Origin: Streptomyces smyrnaeus
GTDB taxonomy: Bacteria; Actinomycetota; Actinomycetes; Streptomycetales; Streptomycetaceae
DNA length: 64,000 nucleotides
Direction: 5' to 3'
Assembly: GCF_017676345.1 (NCBI RefSeq)
Contig: NZ_JAFFZM010000001.1
Coordinates: 682,001 to 746,000, forward strand
Below the pieces are notes generated by a model. It searched no databases, had not been told where the DNA came from, and saw nothing but the letters and a program-made list of their open reading frames with translations. Positions 7,643-16,297 of the stretch are shown here, piece after piece (the stretch's first letter is position 1; every line of letters begins with the position of its first letter). The position numbers and the translations under genes were made by a program.

Positions 7643-8643
7643 GGCCGCTCTCCCTTCCGGGTCTTCCTGGGCACGGTCAGTCGCCAGCGTTGGGCGGGGT
7701 CGCCGGCCATCCGGGCCCAGCCCGCGAGCACGGTCATCGCTACGGTCGTCAGGATGATCGCCAGGCCCGGGAAGACCGCGGTCCACCAGGCGTTCTGCAG
7801 TTCGGCGCGGCCCTGCGCCACCATCAGCCCCCAGGACACGTCCGGTGGCTGGATGCCGATGCCGAGGAAACTCAGCGAGGATTCGGTCAGCATCACGAAG
7901 CAGAAGTCCACGGCGGCCACGGTGAGCAGCGTGGGCAGCACGATCGGCGCGACATGGCGCCGTACGATCGCCCAGTTGCCGGTGCCGAAGGTGCGGGCCG
8001 CGTCGGCGAACAGCCTGCCGCGCAGCTCCGCCGACTCCGCCCGCGCGGTGCGCAGATACACCGGGATCCGGGCTGTCGCCAGCACCGCGACGAGGTTGGC
8101 GACGCTGGGGTCGAACACGTACAGCACCACCACGGCCAGCAGCAGGGAGGGGAAGCTGAGGATCACATCGGCGATCCGCATCGAGACGCTTTCCCGCCAG
8201 CCGCGGTGGAAGCCGGCCCACATGCCCCACACCGAGCCGACCACCAGCGACAGCAGCACTGCCGGGACGGCGACCGACAGCGTCGTGCCCGCCGCGACGA
8301 CCAGCCGCGCCAGTACGCTGCGCCCCAGGGAGTCGCTGCCGAGTACGAATTCCCAGCCCTCGTCGGTGGAGAACGGCCGCAGTTTCACCGCGCGCAGGTG
8401 CTGTTCGCGGGCGAGGTCGCCGAGCAGCGGCGGTCCCAGCACCGCGCACAGCCCGACCAGCAGCAGCACCGCGCAGGCCGCCACCGCCATCCGGTCCGCG
8501 ACCAGCAGGCGCAGCAGCCCGGCGCGGCCGGTCTCCTCCCCGGCCCTCGCGCTCTGTGTCCCGTCGGCCTCGGCGGCCGGTCCGCTTTGGTTCTCGTTCT
8601 CGTTCTCGTTCGCGTTCGCGTTTCCGATCTCGTGCGTACTCAC
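7639..8643 (-). CDS. dppC: Dipeptide/oligopeptide ABC transporter permease (DppC/OppC type)
   Basis: 334 residues from a GTG that overlaps the DppB stop (GTGA). After an unusual low-complexity N-terminus (alternating Asn-Glu/Asn-Ala from a 6-bp tandem repeat) come six predicted membrane helices. The coupling-helix region includes FGTGNWAIVRRHVAPIVLPT, the EAA-type loop that docks on the ATPase, and the family-typical LGSDSLGRSVLARL near the first periplasmic loop. SLSFLGIGIQPPDVSWG is a DppC hallmark. It forms the channel with DppB. Confidence 0.93.
   Translation of the reverse strand: MSTHEIGNANANENENENQSGPAAEADGTQSARAGEETGRAGLLRLLVADRMAVAACAVLLLVGLCAVLGPPLLGDLAREQHLRAVKLRPFSTDEGWEFVLGSDSLGRSVLARLVVAAGTTLSVAVPAVLLSLVVGSVWGMWAGFHRGWRESVSMRIADVILSFPSLLLAVVVLYVFDPSVANLVAVLATARIPVYLRTARAESAELRGRLFADAARTFGTGNWAIVRRHVAPIVLPTLLTVAAVDFCFVMLTESSLSFLGIGIQPPDVSWGLMVAQGRAELQNAWWTAVFPGLAIILTTVAMTVLAGWARMAGDPAQRWRLTVPRKTRKGERP
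8590..8625 (+). repeat. 6-bp tandem repeat inside dppC 5' end
   Basis: Three copies of GTTCTC (8590-8607), two of GTTCGC (8608-8619) and a degenerate unit GTTTCC (8620-8625), read on the plus strand. On the coding strand they encode (Asn-Glu)3 and (Asn-Ala)2 at residues 7-16 of the permease. Because the unit is 6 bp, expansion or contraction would keep the frame and change only the length of the cytoplasmic tail. Confidence 0.9.
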
Positions 8644-9566
8644 GCCAACGCCCCTTGTCTGACCCGCGGGTCGATCAGCACGTAGCAGATGTCGATGAGG
8701 AGGTTCAGCGCGAAGATCGTCAGCGCGGTCAACAGCACCGCCGCCTGCAGTACCGCGAAGTCGCGCTGGAGGATGGAGTCGATCATCAGCTTGCCGATGC
8801 CCGGCCAGCCGAAGATGGTCTCCACCACCACGGCACCGTTGATCAGCCCCACGGCCAGATCCCCGGCGACGGTGAGCGTCGGCGCCCCCGCGTTGCGCAG
8901 CGCGTGTTTGAAGATCACCCGCCGCTCGCCGGCGCCCTTGCTGCGCGCCACCTTGATGTACGGCTCGGACAGCGCGGTGACCATCGCGCCGCGCACCACC
9001 TGCACCAGGACCCCGAACGGCCGGATGAGCAGGGTCGCCACGGGCAGCACCCAGGCCGCGGCGCCGACCGTACCGGAGGTCGGCAGCCAGTCCAGGGTGA
9101 CCGCGAAGATCAGCACACCCATGATCGCGAACCAGAAGTCGGGGGTGCTCGCCGCCGTCGAGGACAGGAAGCCGGCGATCCGGTCGGCCGGCGAGTTGGG
9201 CCGGTAGGCGGCCAGACTGCCGACGACGACCGCTCCGGCGGCCGCCAGCAGCAGCGTGATGCCCGCCAGTTGCAGCGTGGCAGGGAACGCCCGCAGTACG
9301 GCCTCGGCGGCGGGCTGCGCGGTACGCAGCGACTCGCCGAAGTCGAGCCGGGCCAGCTGTGCCAGGTAGTCGCCGAACTGCACCAGCAGCGGGTCGTCGA
9401 AACCGTGCTGTGCGGAGAAGGCCTCCCGCATCTCCTGCGTTGCGCTGAGCGGCAGGTACAGGTTGGCCGGATCGCCGGTGAGGCGGGCCAGGAAGAACAC
9501 GCCCAGGACCACGACCAGCAGCGGAACCGCGCTGGAGAGGATCCGGCGTCTCAGGAATGTCAGCAT
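8640..9566 (-). CDS. dppB: Dipeptide/oligopeptide ABC transporter permease (DppB/OppB type)
   Basis: 308 residues from the ATG at 9566, preceded by GAGAGGGACG. A membrane helix at the N-terminus (LLVVVLGVFFLARLTGDP) is followed by the large extracytoplasmic segment of the family, then five helices. SKGAGERRVIFKHALRNAGAPTLT contains the EAA-like docking loop, and FGWPGIGKLMIDSILQRD is the DppB signature near the C-terminus. The gene lies 8 bp after the binding-protein gene and overlaps dppC, so the whole set is one transcript. Confidence 0.93.
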   Translation of the reverse strand: MLTFLRRRILSSAVPLLVVVLGVFFLARLTGDPANLYLPLSATQEMREAFSAQHGFDDPLLVQFGDYLAQLARLDFGESLRTAQPAAEAVLRAFPATLQLAGITLLLAAAGAVVVGSLAAYRPNSPADRIAGFLSSTAASTPDFWFAIMGVLIFAVTLDWLPTSGTVGAAAWVLPVATLLIRPFGVLVQVVRGAMVTALSEPYIKVARSKGAGERRVIFKHALRNAGAPTLTVAGDLAVGLINGAVVVETIFGWPGIGKLMIDSILQRDFAVLQAAVLLTALTIFALNLLIDICYVLIDPRVRQGALA

Positions 9567-9574
9567 CGTCCCTC

Positions 9575-11140
9575 TCAGCCCGCCGGGTGGATCTCGGCCA
9601 GGTGCATCTCGTCGCCGCTCGCCGAGTCCGGCTTGTACGTCACATCCGGCGCGAGCGCGATGATGCCCTTCATATGGGCGAGTACGGCGTCCCGGACGAC
9701 CTTCTCGCTCTGGTGGGCGAGGGCTTCGGCGAAGCGGGTCTGCCGCTCGCTGCCCGCGGCGCGCTCCGCCCGCTGGATCCGCTGGTCCAGGCCGGGGGTG
9801 CCGTAGCTGCTCTGCGCACCCTTGCTGCCGTAGATCTGTTCCATGGTGAACGCGGCGTCACCGGCCTGGTTACCGTGCTGGGCCTGGAGCAGGGTCGGGC
9901 CCGCGTCCTTGGGGAACGGCCGGAGCAGATACTCCGTCCAGGCGTTCACATCCAGCATCTTCACCTCCACCCGGAGCCCGGCGTCCCGCAGCCCCTTCTG
10001 CACCACCTCCATCGCCTCGGCGGCCTTGGGGTAGATGCCGTTGCGCCCGATGATCGTGATCTCGGTCTCGACGGGGACGCCGTCGGCGCGGGCCTCGGCG
10101 ATCAGTGACTTGGCCCGCTTCATGTCGTAGGGCCAGGCCTTGATGTCCGGGTTGTAACCGGTGACGCCGTCCGGGACGAGCTGCCCGGCCGGCCTGCCGA
10201 GCCCGGCGAAGACGGAGGCGACCAGACCCTTCTTGTCGATGGCGTAGTTGATGGCCTTGCGCACCCGGATGTCGTCGAGCGGCGGCTTGTCGGCGTCGAT
10301 CCGCAGGTAGGAGGTCTCGTTGTTCGGGTACTCGACGGCGTGGTCGCCGGCCCCGTCCGCCGGTGCCAGGCCCACCGCGACGTCCGCCTCACCGCTGCTG
10401 ATCATGGCGGCCCGTACGCTGCCCTCGGCGCGCCAGGTGTACAGCGCCGCCCGGTAGTCGGGAGCCTTGCCCCAGTAGCCGTCGTAGCGGGCGAGCCGCA
10501 GATTGATGCCCTGGTTCCACTTGTCGATGCGGTACGGGCCGGTGCCGACCGGCTCGCGCACCCGGGAGTCGGCCTTCGTGCTGGTGGGCACCATCTCCAC
10601 GAAGGACAGCCGCAGCGGGAGGATCGGGTCCGGCTCCTGGGAGGTGACCCGTACCGTGGTGGCGTCGACGGCGGTCGCGGTGATCTCGCTGTCACCGAAG
10701 ACATAGCCGTCGACGTTGCACTCGATACCGGAGTCGAGCGTCCGGTCGATGGAGAAGGCCGCGTCCTTGGCGGTGAAGGCCGTGCCGTCGTGGAAGGTGA
10801 CGCCCTTGCGGAGGGTGAACTTCCAGGTGGTCGGCGACGTCTGCTTCCAGCCGGTGGCGAGCTTCGGCTCCAGCTCGCCGGTCTCGGGCACCCGTTCGGC
10901 CAGCGGTTCGGTGATGTTGGAGCGCACGACCCGGCCGGTGGCGGTCAGCGAGGCGTCGCACGGCTCCAGGGTGGGCGGCTCCTCGGGCAGCACGATCTGC
11001 ACGGTGTCGGCGCCGGCGGCCGACCCGGAGTTGGCGACGGTGCACCCACCCGTCAGCAGCACCGCCCAGGCGACGGCGAGCACGGTGGCACGCCGACCCG
11101 GCGGGCCGATGGCCACGGGTGGGCGGAGAGGGGACTTCAT
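9575..11140 (-). CDS. dppA: Peptide/solute-binding lipoprotein (SBP family 5)
   Basis: 521 residues. The ATG at 11140 gives a proper lipoprotein signal: a basic start, a hydrophobic core and LLTGGC with Cys33. The mature part has the family 5 order: LVPDEPPTLEPCD-like opening (here LPEEPPTLEPCD), SNITEPLAERV, TTWKFTLRKGVTFHDGTAFTAKD, VGTGPYRIDKWNQG, and a second lobe with IRVRKAINYAIDKKGLV. It captures the substrate outside the cell for the DppBCDF machinery encoded downstream. Being first in the operon, it is normally made in excess. Which peptide or other solute is bound cannot be told. Confidence 0.92.
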   Translation of the reverse strand: MKSPLRPPVAIGPPGRRATVLAVAWAVLLTGGCTVANSGSAAGADTVQIVLPEEPPTLEPCDASLTATGRVVRSNITEPLAERVPETGELEPKLATGWKQTSPTTWKFTLRKGVTFHDGTAFTAKDAAFSIDRTLDSGIECNVDGYVFGDSEITATAVDATTVRVTSQEPDPILPLRLSFVEMVPTSTKADSRVREPVGTGPYRIDKWNQGINLRLARYDGYWGKAPDYRAALYTWRAEGSVRAAMISSGEADVAVGLAPADGAGDHAVEYPNNETSYLRIDADKPPLDDIRVRKAINYAIDKKGLVASVFAGLGRPAGQLVPDGVTGYNPDIKAWPYDMKRAKSLIAEARADGVPVETEITIIGRNGIYPKAAEAMEVVQKGLRDAGLRVEVKMLDVNAWTEYLLRPFPKDAGPTLLQAQHGNQAGDAAFTMEQIYGSKGAQSSYGTPGLDQRIQRAERAAGSERQTRFAEALAHQSEKVVRDAVLAHMKGIIALAPDVTYKPDSASGDEMHLAEIHPAG

Positions 11141-11231
11141 GATTGCCGGTGCTGCTGAGGGAGCGCCATGAGGCCAGCCTTCCGTCCGCTTCCGTCCACA
11201 TACGTAAACGCGATCTGTCATTGTGAACGGG

Positions 11232-11261
11232 AGTAAAGTGCGGGCGGGACTGGCGCGTCAA
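11232..11261 (-). promoter_or_regulatory. Probable sigma-70-type promoter of the dpp operon
   Basis: On the minus strand TTGACG (11261-11256) and TTTACT (11237-11232) are separated by 18 bp. Transcription would start near 11225, giving a leader of about 85 nt before the ATG at 11140. Nothing else in the 198-bp gap resembles a promoter for this operon. Confidence 0.5.
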
Positions 11262-11296
11262 GAGATGTGCCAGTGAAATTCCGCGTCGACCGGCAA

Positions 11297-11314
11297 CCGT
11301 CGACCGGTCGACGG
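11297..11314. repeat. 18-bp perfect palindrome between MerR gene end and dpp promoter
   Basis: CCGTCGACCGGTCGACGG reads identically on both strands, and a partial copy (CGTCGACCGG) starts at 11284. It lies 36 bp upstream of the dpp -35 element and 25 bp downstream of the MerR-family stop codon. It could be an operator for the peptide transporter operon or part of a terminator; no T-run follows. Confidence 0.4.
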
Positions 11315-11338
11315 GGTGCGCGTCGCCAGGCGCTCGCC

Positions 11339-12127
11339 TCAGCCGCGCTCGCGCAGGTATGTCTCCAACTCGGCGGCGCCGTTCAGCATCGCCCGCCCGC
11401 GGGCGGACAGCCGGCCGCGCCAGTCGTCCAGTGCCGCCTCCAGCGGCTCCAGCCCACCGGCCGCCCGCACCTGCGCGAGCAGCGGCGCGATCTGCCCCAA
11501 CGGCCGACCGCCCCGCCGCAGTTGGTGGGCCAGCCGGGCGTCCCGCACATCGGCCTCGCCGTACACGCGGTACCCGGTCAGCGGGTCGCGGCGCGGGCGC
11601 ACCACCCCGGCGCGCTCCCATTTGCGCAACGTCGCGGGCCGGATGCCGAGCTTGCCGGCCAACGGCCCGATGAACATGCTGCCGCCGGTCCCGGACCCCG
11701 CGGCCGTACCGGACGCCGCAGCCGAACCGGACGCCGCACCGGACTCGTGCGCCGCACCGGACTCCGGCGCCGCACCGGGCTCCAGAGCGCGGAGGGCACT
11801 CTCCACGGACTGGAGGGTCCTACGGTCGTCGAGGAGTTGGGCGTGGCTCTCGTCGATGAGGCGGAAGGCCTCATCGACCGCGCCCTCGTTCACCGCTCGC
11901 ATGATCGACGTCGCGGTCCGGTGGCCGTGGCCGGGCAGCAGGGCGAGAAACGCTCGCAGGGCCCCCGCGTGCAGCGAGGTGTAGGTGCGGTAGCCGTGCG
12001 GTGTGCGATCGGCGGCCGGCAGGATGCCGGCCGCCTCGTAGTTCCTGACCGCCTGGGTGGACAGACCGTGCCCGCGCGCCAGATCAACCGGCCTGAGCCT
12101 GCCGCCGCTTTGAAGCTTTTCCCCCAT
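11339..12127 (-). CDS. Tandem-HTH MerR-family regulator (TioE-like)
   Basis: 262 residues from the ATG at 12127. Two separate MerR-type winged HTH units are visible. The first is at about residues 8-50 (LRPVDLARGHGLSTQAVRNYEAAG, then HGYRTY). The second is at about 155-215 (IGPLAGKLGIRPATLRKWERAG, then TGYRVY). An Ala/Ser/Gly/Glu-rich linker of near-repeat DNA separates them. This double-HTH layout is that of the TioE-like group, which typically sits next to a resistance or detoxification gene. The divergent esterase 59 bp away is the likely target, with autoregulation from the shared intergenic region. A weak ribosome site is the main uncertainty about the start. Confidence 0.8.
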   Translation of the reverse strand: MGEKLQSGGRLRPVDLARGHGLSTQAVRNYEAAGILPAADRTPHGYRTYTSLHAGALRAFLALLPGHGHRTATSIMRAVNEGAVDEAFRLIDESHAQLLDDRRTLQSVESALRALEPGAAPESGAAHESGAASGSAAASGTAAGSGTGGSMFIGPLAGKLGIRPATLRKWERAGVVRPRRDPLTGYRVYGEADVRDARLAHQLRRGGRPLGQIAPLLAQVRAAGGLEPLEAALDDWRGRLSARGRAMLNGAAELETYLRERG

Positions 12128-12150
12128 GTGCCCGCCGGTAGTGCGAAGAA

Positions 12151-12178
12151 GTTTCAACCGGAAGTTCAACGATACCGT
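12151..12178 (+). promoter_or_regulatory. Shared regulatory region; probable leaderless promoter of the esterase gene
   Basis: TACCGT at 12173-12178 is a plausible -10, and the initiation region would coincide with the ATG at 12187. No ribosome site precedes that ATG, so a leaderless mRNA is likely. Just upstream, GTTTCAAC and GTTCAAC (12151-12170) form a direct repeat of GTT-CAAC half sites, suitable as the MerR-family operator. Confidence 0.4.
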
Positions 12179-12186
12179 TGAGGCCC

Positions 12187-13401
12187 ATGGTTACTGACAT
12201 CAGGGACGCCGTCCATACCGTCGAAGCCGCCGCCGTCATGGCGCTGCTCCCGGCCCGGCCGCGGCTGCTCGCCCTGGGCGAGCCCGCCCACGGCGAGGAG
12301 ACGCTGCTCGGTCTGCGCAACGAACTCTTCCGGCAACTCGTCGAACAGGCCGGCTACCGGACGCTCGCGATCGAGAGCGACTGCGTGAAGGGGCTGATCG
12401 TGGACGACTACGTCACCTCGGGCACGGGCACCCTCGACGAGGTCATGGAGCAGGGGTTCAGCCACCCGGACCTCGGGTTCGGCACCTCCGCGGCCAACCG
12501 CGAACTCGTACGCTGGATGCGCGCCTACAACGACGGGCGGCCCGCCGCCGACCGGCTCCGCTTCGCCGGTTTCGACAGCCCCCTGGAGATCACCGGCGCC
12601 GCGAGCCCCCGGCAGACCCTCACCGCACTCCACGGCTACCTCGCGGCCCAGGTGGACGCGGATCTGCTCCCCTGCACCGCGAAGACCCTCGACCAACTGC
12701 TCGGCGCCGACGACCGGTGGACCGACCCCGCCGCGATGAGGGACCCGGCCCGGTCCGTGGGGCAGTCGGCCGAGGCCGGTCGACTGCGGCTGCTCGCCGA
12801 CGATCTGCTGGCGCTGCTCGACGCCCAGGCCCCGCACCTGGCCGCAGCCACCTCGCGGGCGGACCTGGACCGGGCGCGCCTGTACGGGCGCACCGCCCTC
12901 GGCCTGCTGCGCTACCACTTCTGGATGGCCGACACCTCACCGGCCCGGATGGCCCGGATGGTGGGCCTGCGGGACCAGATGATGGCCGACAACCTCCTCG
13001 CCCTCGCCCGGCGGGGCCCGACCCTGGTCCACGCCCACAACGGCCACCTCCAGCGGGAGAAGAGCTCGATGCGCATGCGGGACCAGCCGCTTGTGGAGTG
13101 GTTCAGCGCCGGCGCGCTGGTGAGCGCCCGCCTGGGCGAGGAGTACGCCTTCCTGGCCACGGCCCTCGGCACGCTCCGGCACCACGGCGTGGACTCCCCG
13201 CCCCCGGACACCCTCGAAGGACTCCTGTACGCCCTCCCGGAGGACCGCCACCTCGTCGACGTCCCCCGGCTGGCCTCCGCCCTCGGCGACACCCGCCCCG
13301 CCCACCGCGAGTCCCCCTATTACGGCTACGCCTCGCTCGACCCGTCCCACCTGCCCGGCTACGACGGCATCGTGTTCGTCAAGGACGTACCGGACAGCTA
13401 G
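12187..13401 (+). CDS. Erythromycin-esterase-family hydrolase
   Basis: 404 residues. The hallmark residues of the family are present: Glu32 and His35 in LGEPAHGEE, TLAIESDC after the first helix, FSHPDLGFGT, and the histidine cluster His282/His284/His287 in VHAHNGHLQ. Characterised members (EreA, EreB) open the lactone of 14-membered macrolides. Many actinobacterial homologues of this length have other or unknown lactone/ester substrates, so macrolide resistance is possible but not shown. No signal peptide, so it acts in the cytosol. It is divergent from a tandem-HTH MerR gene that probably controls it. The start at 12187 has no Shine-Dalgarno sequence, which fits leaderless translation. Confidence 0.85.
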   Translation: MVTDIRDAVHTVEAAAVMALLPARPRLLALGEPAHGEETLLGLRNELFRQLVEQAGYRTLAIESDCVKGLIVDDYVTSGTGTLDEVMEQGFSHPDLGFGTSAANRELVRWMRAYNDGRPAADRLRFAGFDSPLEITGAASPRQTLTALHGYLAAQVDADLLPCTAKTLDQLLGADDRWTDPAAMRDPARSVGQSAEAGRLRLLADDLLALLDAQAPHLAAATSRADLDRARLYGRTALGLLRYHFWMADTSPARMARMVGLRDQMMADNLLALARRGPTLVHAHNGHLQREKSSMRMRDQPLVEWFSAGALVSARLGEEYAFLATALGTLRHHGVDSPPPDTLEGLLYALPEDRHLVDVPRLASALGDTRPAHRESPYYGYASLDPSHLPGYDGIVFVKDVPDS

Positions 13402-13411
13402 GACCGTCCTC

Positions 13412-13437
13412 GATCGGCCTTGCCCGCCCGGCCGGTC
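13412..13437. terminator. Imperfect hairpin between convergent genes
   Basis: GATCGGCC (13412-13419) and GGCCGGTC (13430-13437) pair with one mismatch around a 10-nt loop, in the 48-bp gap between the esterase and metallopeptidase stop codons. There is no T-run, as is common in Streptomyces terminators. Confidence 0.3.
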
Positions 13438-13449
13438 TCACGCGCCCCC

Positions 13450-14859
13450 TCAGCCGATGGTGACGACCCGCGCCCAGGAGGGCGGGGTGTCGGGGGTGTA
13501 GTCGGGGTTCTCCTCGTCCACCGCGCCGGCAGGGCGGGGGAAGAGGCCGACGACGGTGCGGCAGGGCGGCGGGGCGGAGGGCCACGGTGTCTGACCGTCC
13601 GTCAGGGCGACGATCACATCCGGGCGCGGCCCGGAGCGGAGCGCCCGGGCGAAGCCGGAGCGCAGATCCGTTCCCCCGCCGCCGATCAGCTCGATGTGCT
13701 CGGCACGGCAGAGCGGGACGGCGACCCCGGCCGCCGCGTCGCAGGAGATCACCGAGACCAGGTCCCGGCGCCCGCCCACCGCCCGCGAGATCGCCGCCAC
13801 CTCCAACAGGGCGCTGCCCAGCTCGGCGTCGCTCACCGAGGCGGAGGTGTCGATCACGACGCGGACCCGGGGCGGTGTGCGGCGCAGGCTCGGCAGCAGC
13901 ACCCCGGGGACACCGGCCGAGCGCCGGGACGGCCGCCGGTAGCTGTGGTCCTCGCCCGCTCCCGGCGCGCCCGCCGCCGAGCGGACCGCCGCCCCCAGCA
14001 ACTGCCGCCACGGCTGCGGCGGATGGAACACCTCGTCCGCCCACCGGCGCCACCCCTCCGGAGCCTCGCCCGGTCGGCCCTTGATCCCCTCCGCGACCCG
14101 GAAGCGGACCGCGTCCCGCTGCTGCCTGCTCAGCCCGTGCGCCCCGTCCGGCCCCAGCTCCCACGGCCGGTGCTGCCCGTCGGCACCGCTGCCGCAGTCC
14201 AGCCAGGCCAGGTCGGCGGTGAGCCCGGACATCGACGCCGTCCGCAGGTACTCCTCCATCAGCAGCCCGTCGGGCAGCCGCAGCAGCGACGGCAGTACCG
14301 CCCCGGCGGGCCGGGGCAGACCGTCACCGTAGATGTCGTCGTTGATCTCGAAGTCGGCGGCGATGTTCCGCCGCAGCCTCTCCCATCCTTCGGCCGGGGT
14401 GGCCGGCGTCCCGCTCCGCCCGCCCGGTCGGTACTCCCGCTGCTCCCCCTGCTCCCGCGCATACCGCTCGCCCCGTCCGTGGTGGTCCCGGAGCAGATGG
14501 GAGACCTCGTGCACCCAGACGCCCGCCAGCTCCTCCACCGGGAGGCGGTCCACGAAGCGCGGGGAGACATAGCAGCGCCAGTGCGCGTCCACCGCCATCG
14601 TCGGCACCGACCGGTCCTCCACCACGTGCAGCGCGAACAGCGCCTCGGCCAGATAGGGGCGCACCTTGACCGCGTGCAGCCGGGCGGCCAGCAACTTGGC
14701 CATGTCCAGGGCGGGTTCGGGACGGCCGACCGGGCCGCCGGAGCCCTCGTGCCGGCTCGGCACCGCGGCCCGCCCGGGGTCCGGGACGGGCGGCGGCGCG
14801 GGCCGGGGCACCGGTCGCGGCGGCGGGTGCGGCACCGGGCGCTGTGCGGCCTCCGTCAT
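13450..14859 (-). CDS. VWA-like domain protein with zinc-metallopeptidase motif (DUF2201 type)
   Basis: 469 residues. The ATG overlaps the stop of the MoxR ATPase gene (ATGA). A Pro-rich N-terminus is followed by a domain containing the zincin motif HEVSH at about residues 117-121 (GVWVHEVSHLLRDH). The C-terminal VWA-like domain (about 335-469) carries a MIDAS-like DTSASVS and a later TDG (ALTDGQTPW), with the threonine-type GGGTDLR between. This pairing of a predicted metallopeptidase domain and a VWA-like domain is the DUF2201 family, found next to MoxR ATPases. The ATPase probably acts on it or its metal site in a chaperone-like way. No substrate can be inferred. Confidence 0.85.
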   Translation of the reverse strand: MTEAAQRPVPHPPPRPVPRPAPPPVPDPGRAAVPSRHEGSGGPVGRPEPALDMAKLLAARLHAVKVRPYLAEALFALHVVEDRSVPTMAVDAHWRCYVSPRFVDRLPVEELAGVWVHEVSHLLRDHHGRGERYAREQGEQREYRPGGRSGTPATPAEGWERLRRNIAADFEINDDIYGDGLPRPAGAVLPSLLRLPDGLLMEEYLRTASMSGLTADLAWLDCGSGADGQHRPWELGPDGAHGLSRQQRDAVRFRVAEGIKGRPGEAPEGWRRWADEVFHPPQPWRQLLGAAVRSAAGAPGAGEDHSYRRPSRRSAGVPGVLLPSLRRTPPRVRVVIDTSASVSDAELGSALLEVAAISRAVGGRRDLVSVISCDAAAGVAVPLCRAEHIELIGGGGTDLRSGFARALRSGPRPDVIVALTDGQTPWPSAPPPCRTVVGLFPRPAGAVDEENPDYTPDTPPSWARVVTIG

Positions 14860-16172
14860 CGGCACTCCCCCGTCGCACGCCCGGCCTCGGCAGCCGCCGC
14901 GGCCCGCTCCACCGACCGGTCGGCGCGCCGGGCGAGGCCGACCACCCCTGCCAGCCGCTCCACCGCCTCCGGCACCTCCCACTCGTCGCGCCGCAGCGCG
15001 GCCAGTGCCGTCGCGGGGGCGACCAGCAGGTCCGGGGCGCCGGTCTCCAGCGCCCGGACCAGCACCGCCCAGCCCGCCTCCCACCGCCGGCGCTCCGGCC
15101 GCGCCCCGACGGCGGCCACCACCGCCTCCAGTGCCGCCTGACGCAGGTCCCCACGCGCCGGCAGCTCGGCTGCGGCCGGATCGGCCAGCAGCGACTCCGG
15201 GTCCGGCAGGTCCATCCGGTCCAGATGGGCGAGGAGTTCGAGTCCCGGCCCGTCACCCACCGCCCCCCGCACCAGCAGCGCGAGCACCTCCCGGGAGACG
15301 GAGGCCGCCGTGCCGAAGGCCAGCAGGGTCAACGCGGTCTCCCAGCTCCGGGGCGAGGGCCAGGCGCCACCGCGCCGCGCCTCGGTGCTGGGCAGCCGGT
15401 GGATCAGGGTCGGCCGGACCTCCAGGAAGCCGCAGACCGCGCGCCGCGCGAAAGCCACCGCCTCCGGCAGCCGCTCCGGCACCAGCCGGGGCAGCTCCGC
15501 CCGCGGCCAGACCCCGCCCAGCCCGCGCACCACCACCTGCCGGTCGTGCACCCAGTTCAGATGTACGAACCGGTTGGCCAGCGGGGGACTGAGCTCCCAG
15601 CCGTCCGCCGCCGAGGCGCGCGGATTGGCGGCGGCCACGATCCGTACGCCCGGCGGCAGTTGCAGCGCCCCGACCCTCCGTTCCAGGACGACCCGGAGCA
15701 GCGCTGCCTGGACGGCCGGGGTGGCGGTGGAGAGTTCGTCCAGGAAGAGCAGTCCCCGCCCGGCCCGTACGAGTTCCACGGCCCACTGCGGTGGCGCCAT
15801 CGGCACCCCCCGCACCGCCGGGTCGTCGCCCACGATGGGCAGCCCGGAGAAGTCGGACGGCTCGTGGACGCTGGCGATCACGGTGGTCAGCGGCAGGCCC
15901 AGGGAGGTGGCGAGCTGGGTCAGGGCCGCGGTCTTGCCGATCCCCGGCTCGCCCCACAGCAGCACGGGCAGGTCGGCCGCGACGGCCAGGGTGAGCGCTT
16001 CGAGCTGCTCGTCGGGGCGCGGCTCGGTGGTGGTCGTCCGCAGGAGGGTCAACAGGTCGTCGGCGACGGCGAGGTGGTCGCCGGTTCCAGATGCGGCGGG
16101 TGCGGTGGGTGCGCCGGGCGGGGGCGTGTCGGTGGCCGGGGCGGAGGCGGACAGGACGGTGCTGGTGGTCAT
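14856..16172 (-). CDS. MoxR-family AAA+ ATPase
   Basis: 438 residues from the ATG at 16172, which has AGGTGA six bases upstream; a GTG and an ATG just before it lack spacing. Motifs in order: Walker A GEPGIGKT (about residue 75), HEPSDFSGLP, Walker B GLLFLDELSTA, sensor-1 RIVAAANPR and an Arg-finger-like SPPLANRFVHL. The C-terminal helical region is Ala/Leu-rich. MoxR ATPases remodel VWA-domain partners; the partner here is encoded immediately downstream with a 4-bp overlap. The gene lies 125 bp after the unknown third member of the operon. Confidence 0.9.
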   Translation of the reverse strand: MTTSTVLSASAPATDTPPPGAPTAPAASGTGDHLAVADDLLTLLRTTTTEPRPDEQLEALTLAVAADLPVLLWGEPGIGKTAALTQLATSLGLPLTTVIASVHEPSDFSGLPIVGDDPAVRGVPMAPPQWAVELVRAGRGLLFLDELSTATPAVQAALLRVVLERRVGALQLPPGVRIVAAANPRASAADGWELSPPLANRFVHLNWVHDRQVVVRGLGGVWPRAELPRLVPERLPEAVAFARRAVCGFLEVRPTLIHRLPSTEARRGGAWPSPRSWETALTLLAFGTAASVSREVLALLVRGAVGDGPGLELLAHLDRMDLPDPESLLADPAAAELPARGDLRQAALEAVVAAVGARPERRRWEAGWAVLVRALETGAPDLLVAPATALAALRRDEWEVPEAVERLAGVVGLARRADRSVERAAAAAEAGRATGECR

Positions 16173-16297
16173 GGGCATCACCTGGGGTCGAGTGAGGGGA
16201 CGGGTCGCCCCGTCCGGACGGCGTGCGGGTGTGCGGCGCGGATCGCGCCGGGTGGGAGAGGACGCTGGGTGGGAGGACTTCGGTGACGGGCGGGCGG

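Noticed and set aside
11690..11790. Tandem near-repeats inside the MerR-family gene, considered as a CRISPR or satellite
   Set aside because: They are in-frame Ala/Ser/Gly/Glu linker codons between two HTH domains, without spacers.
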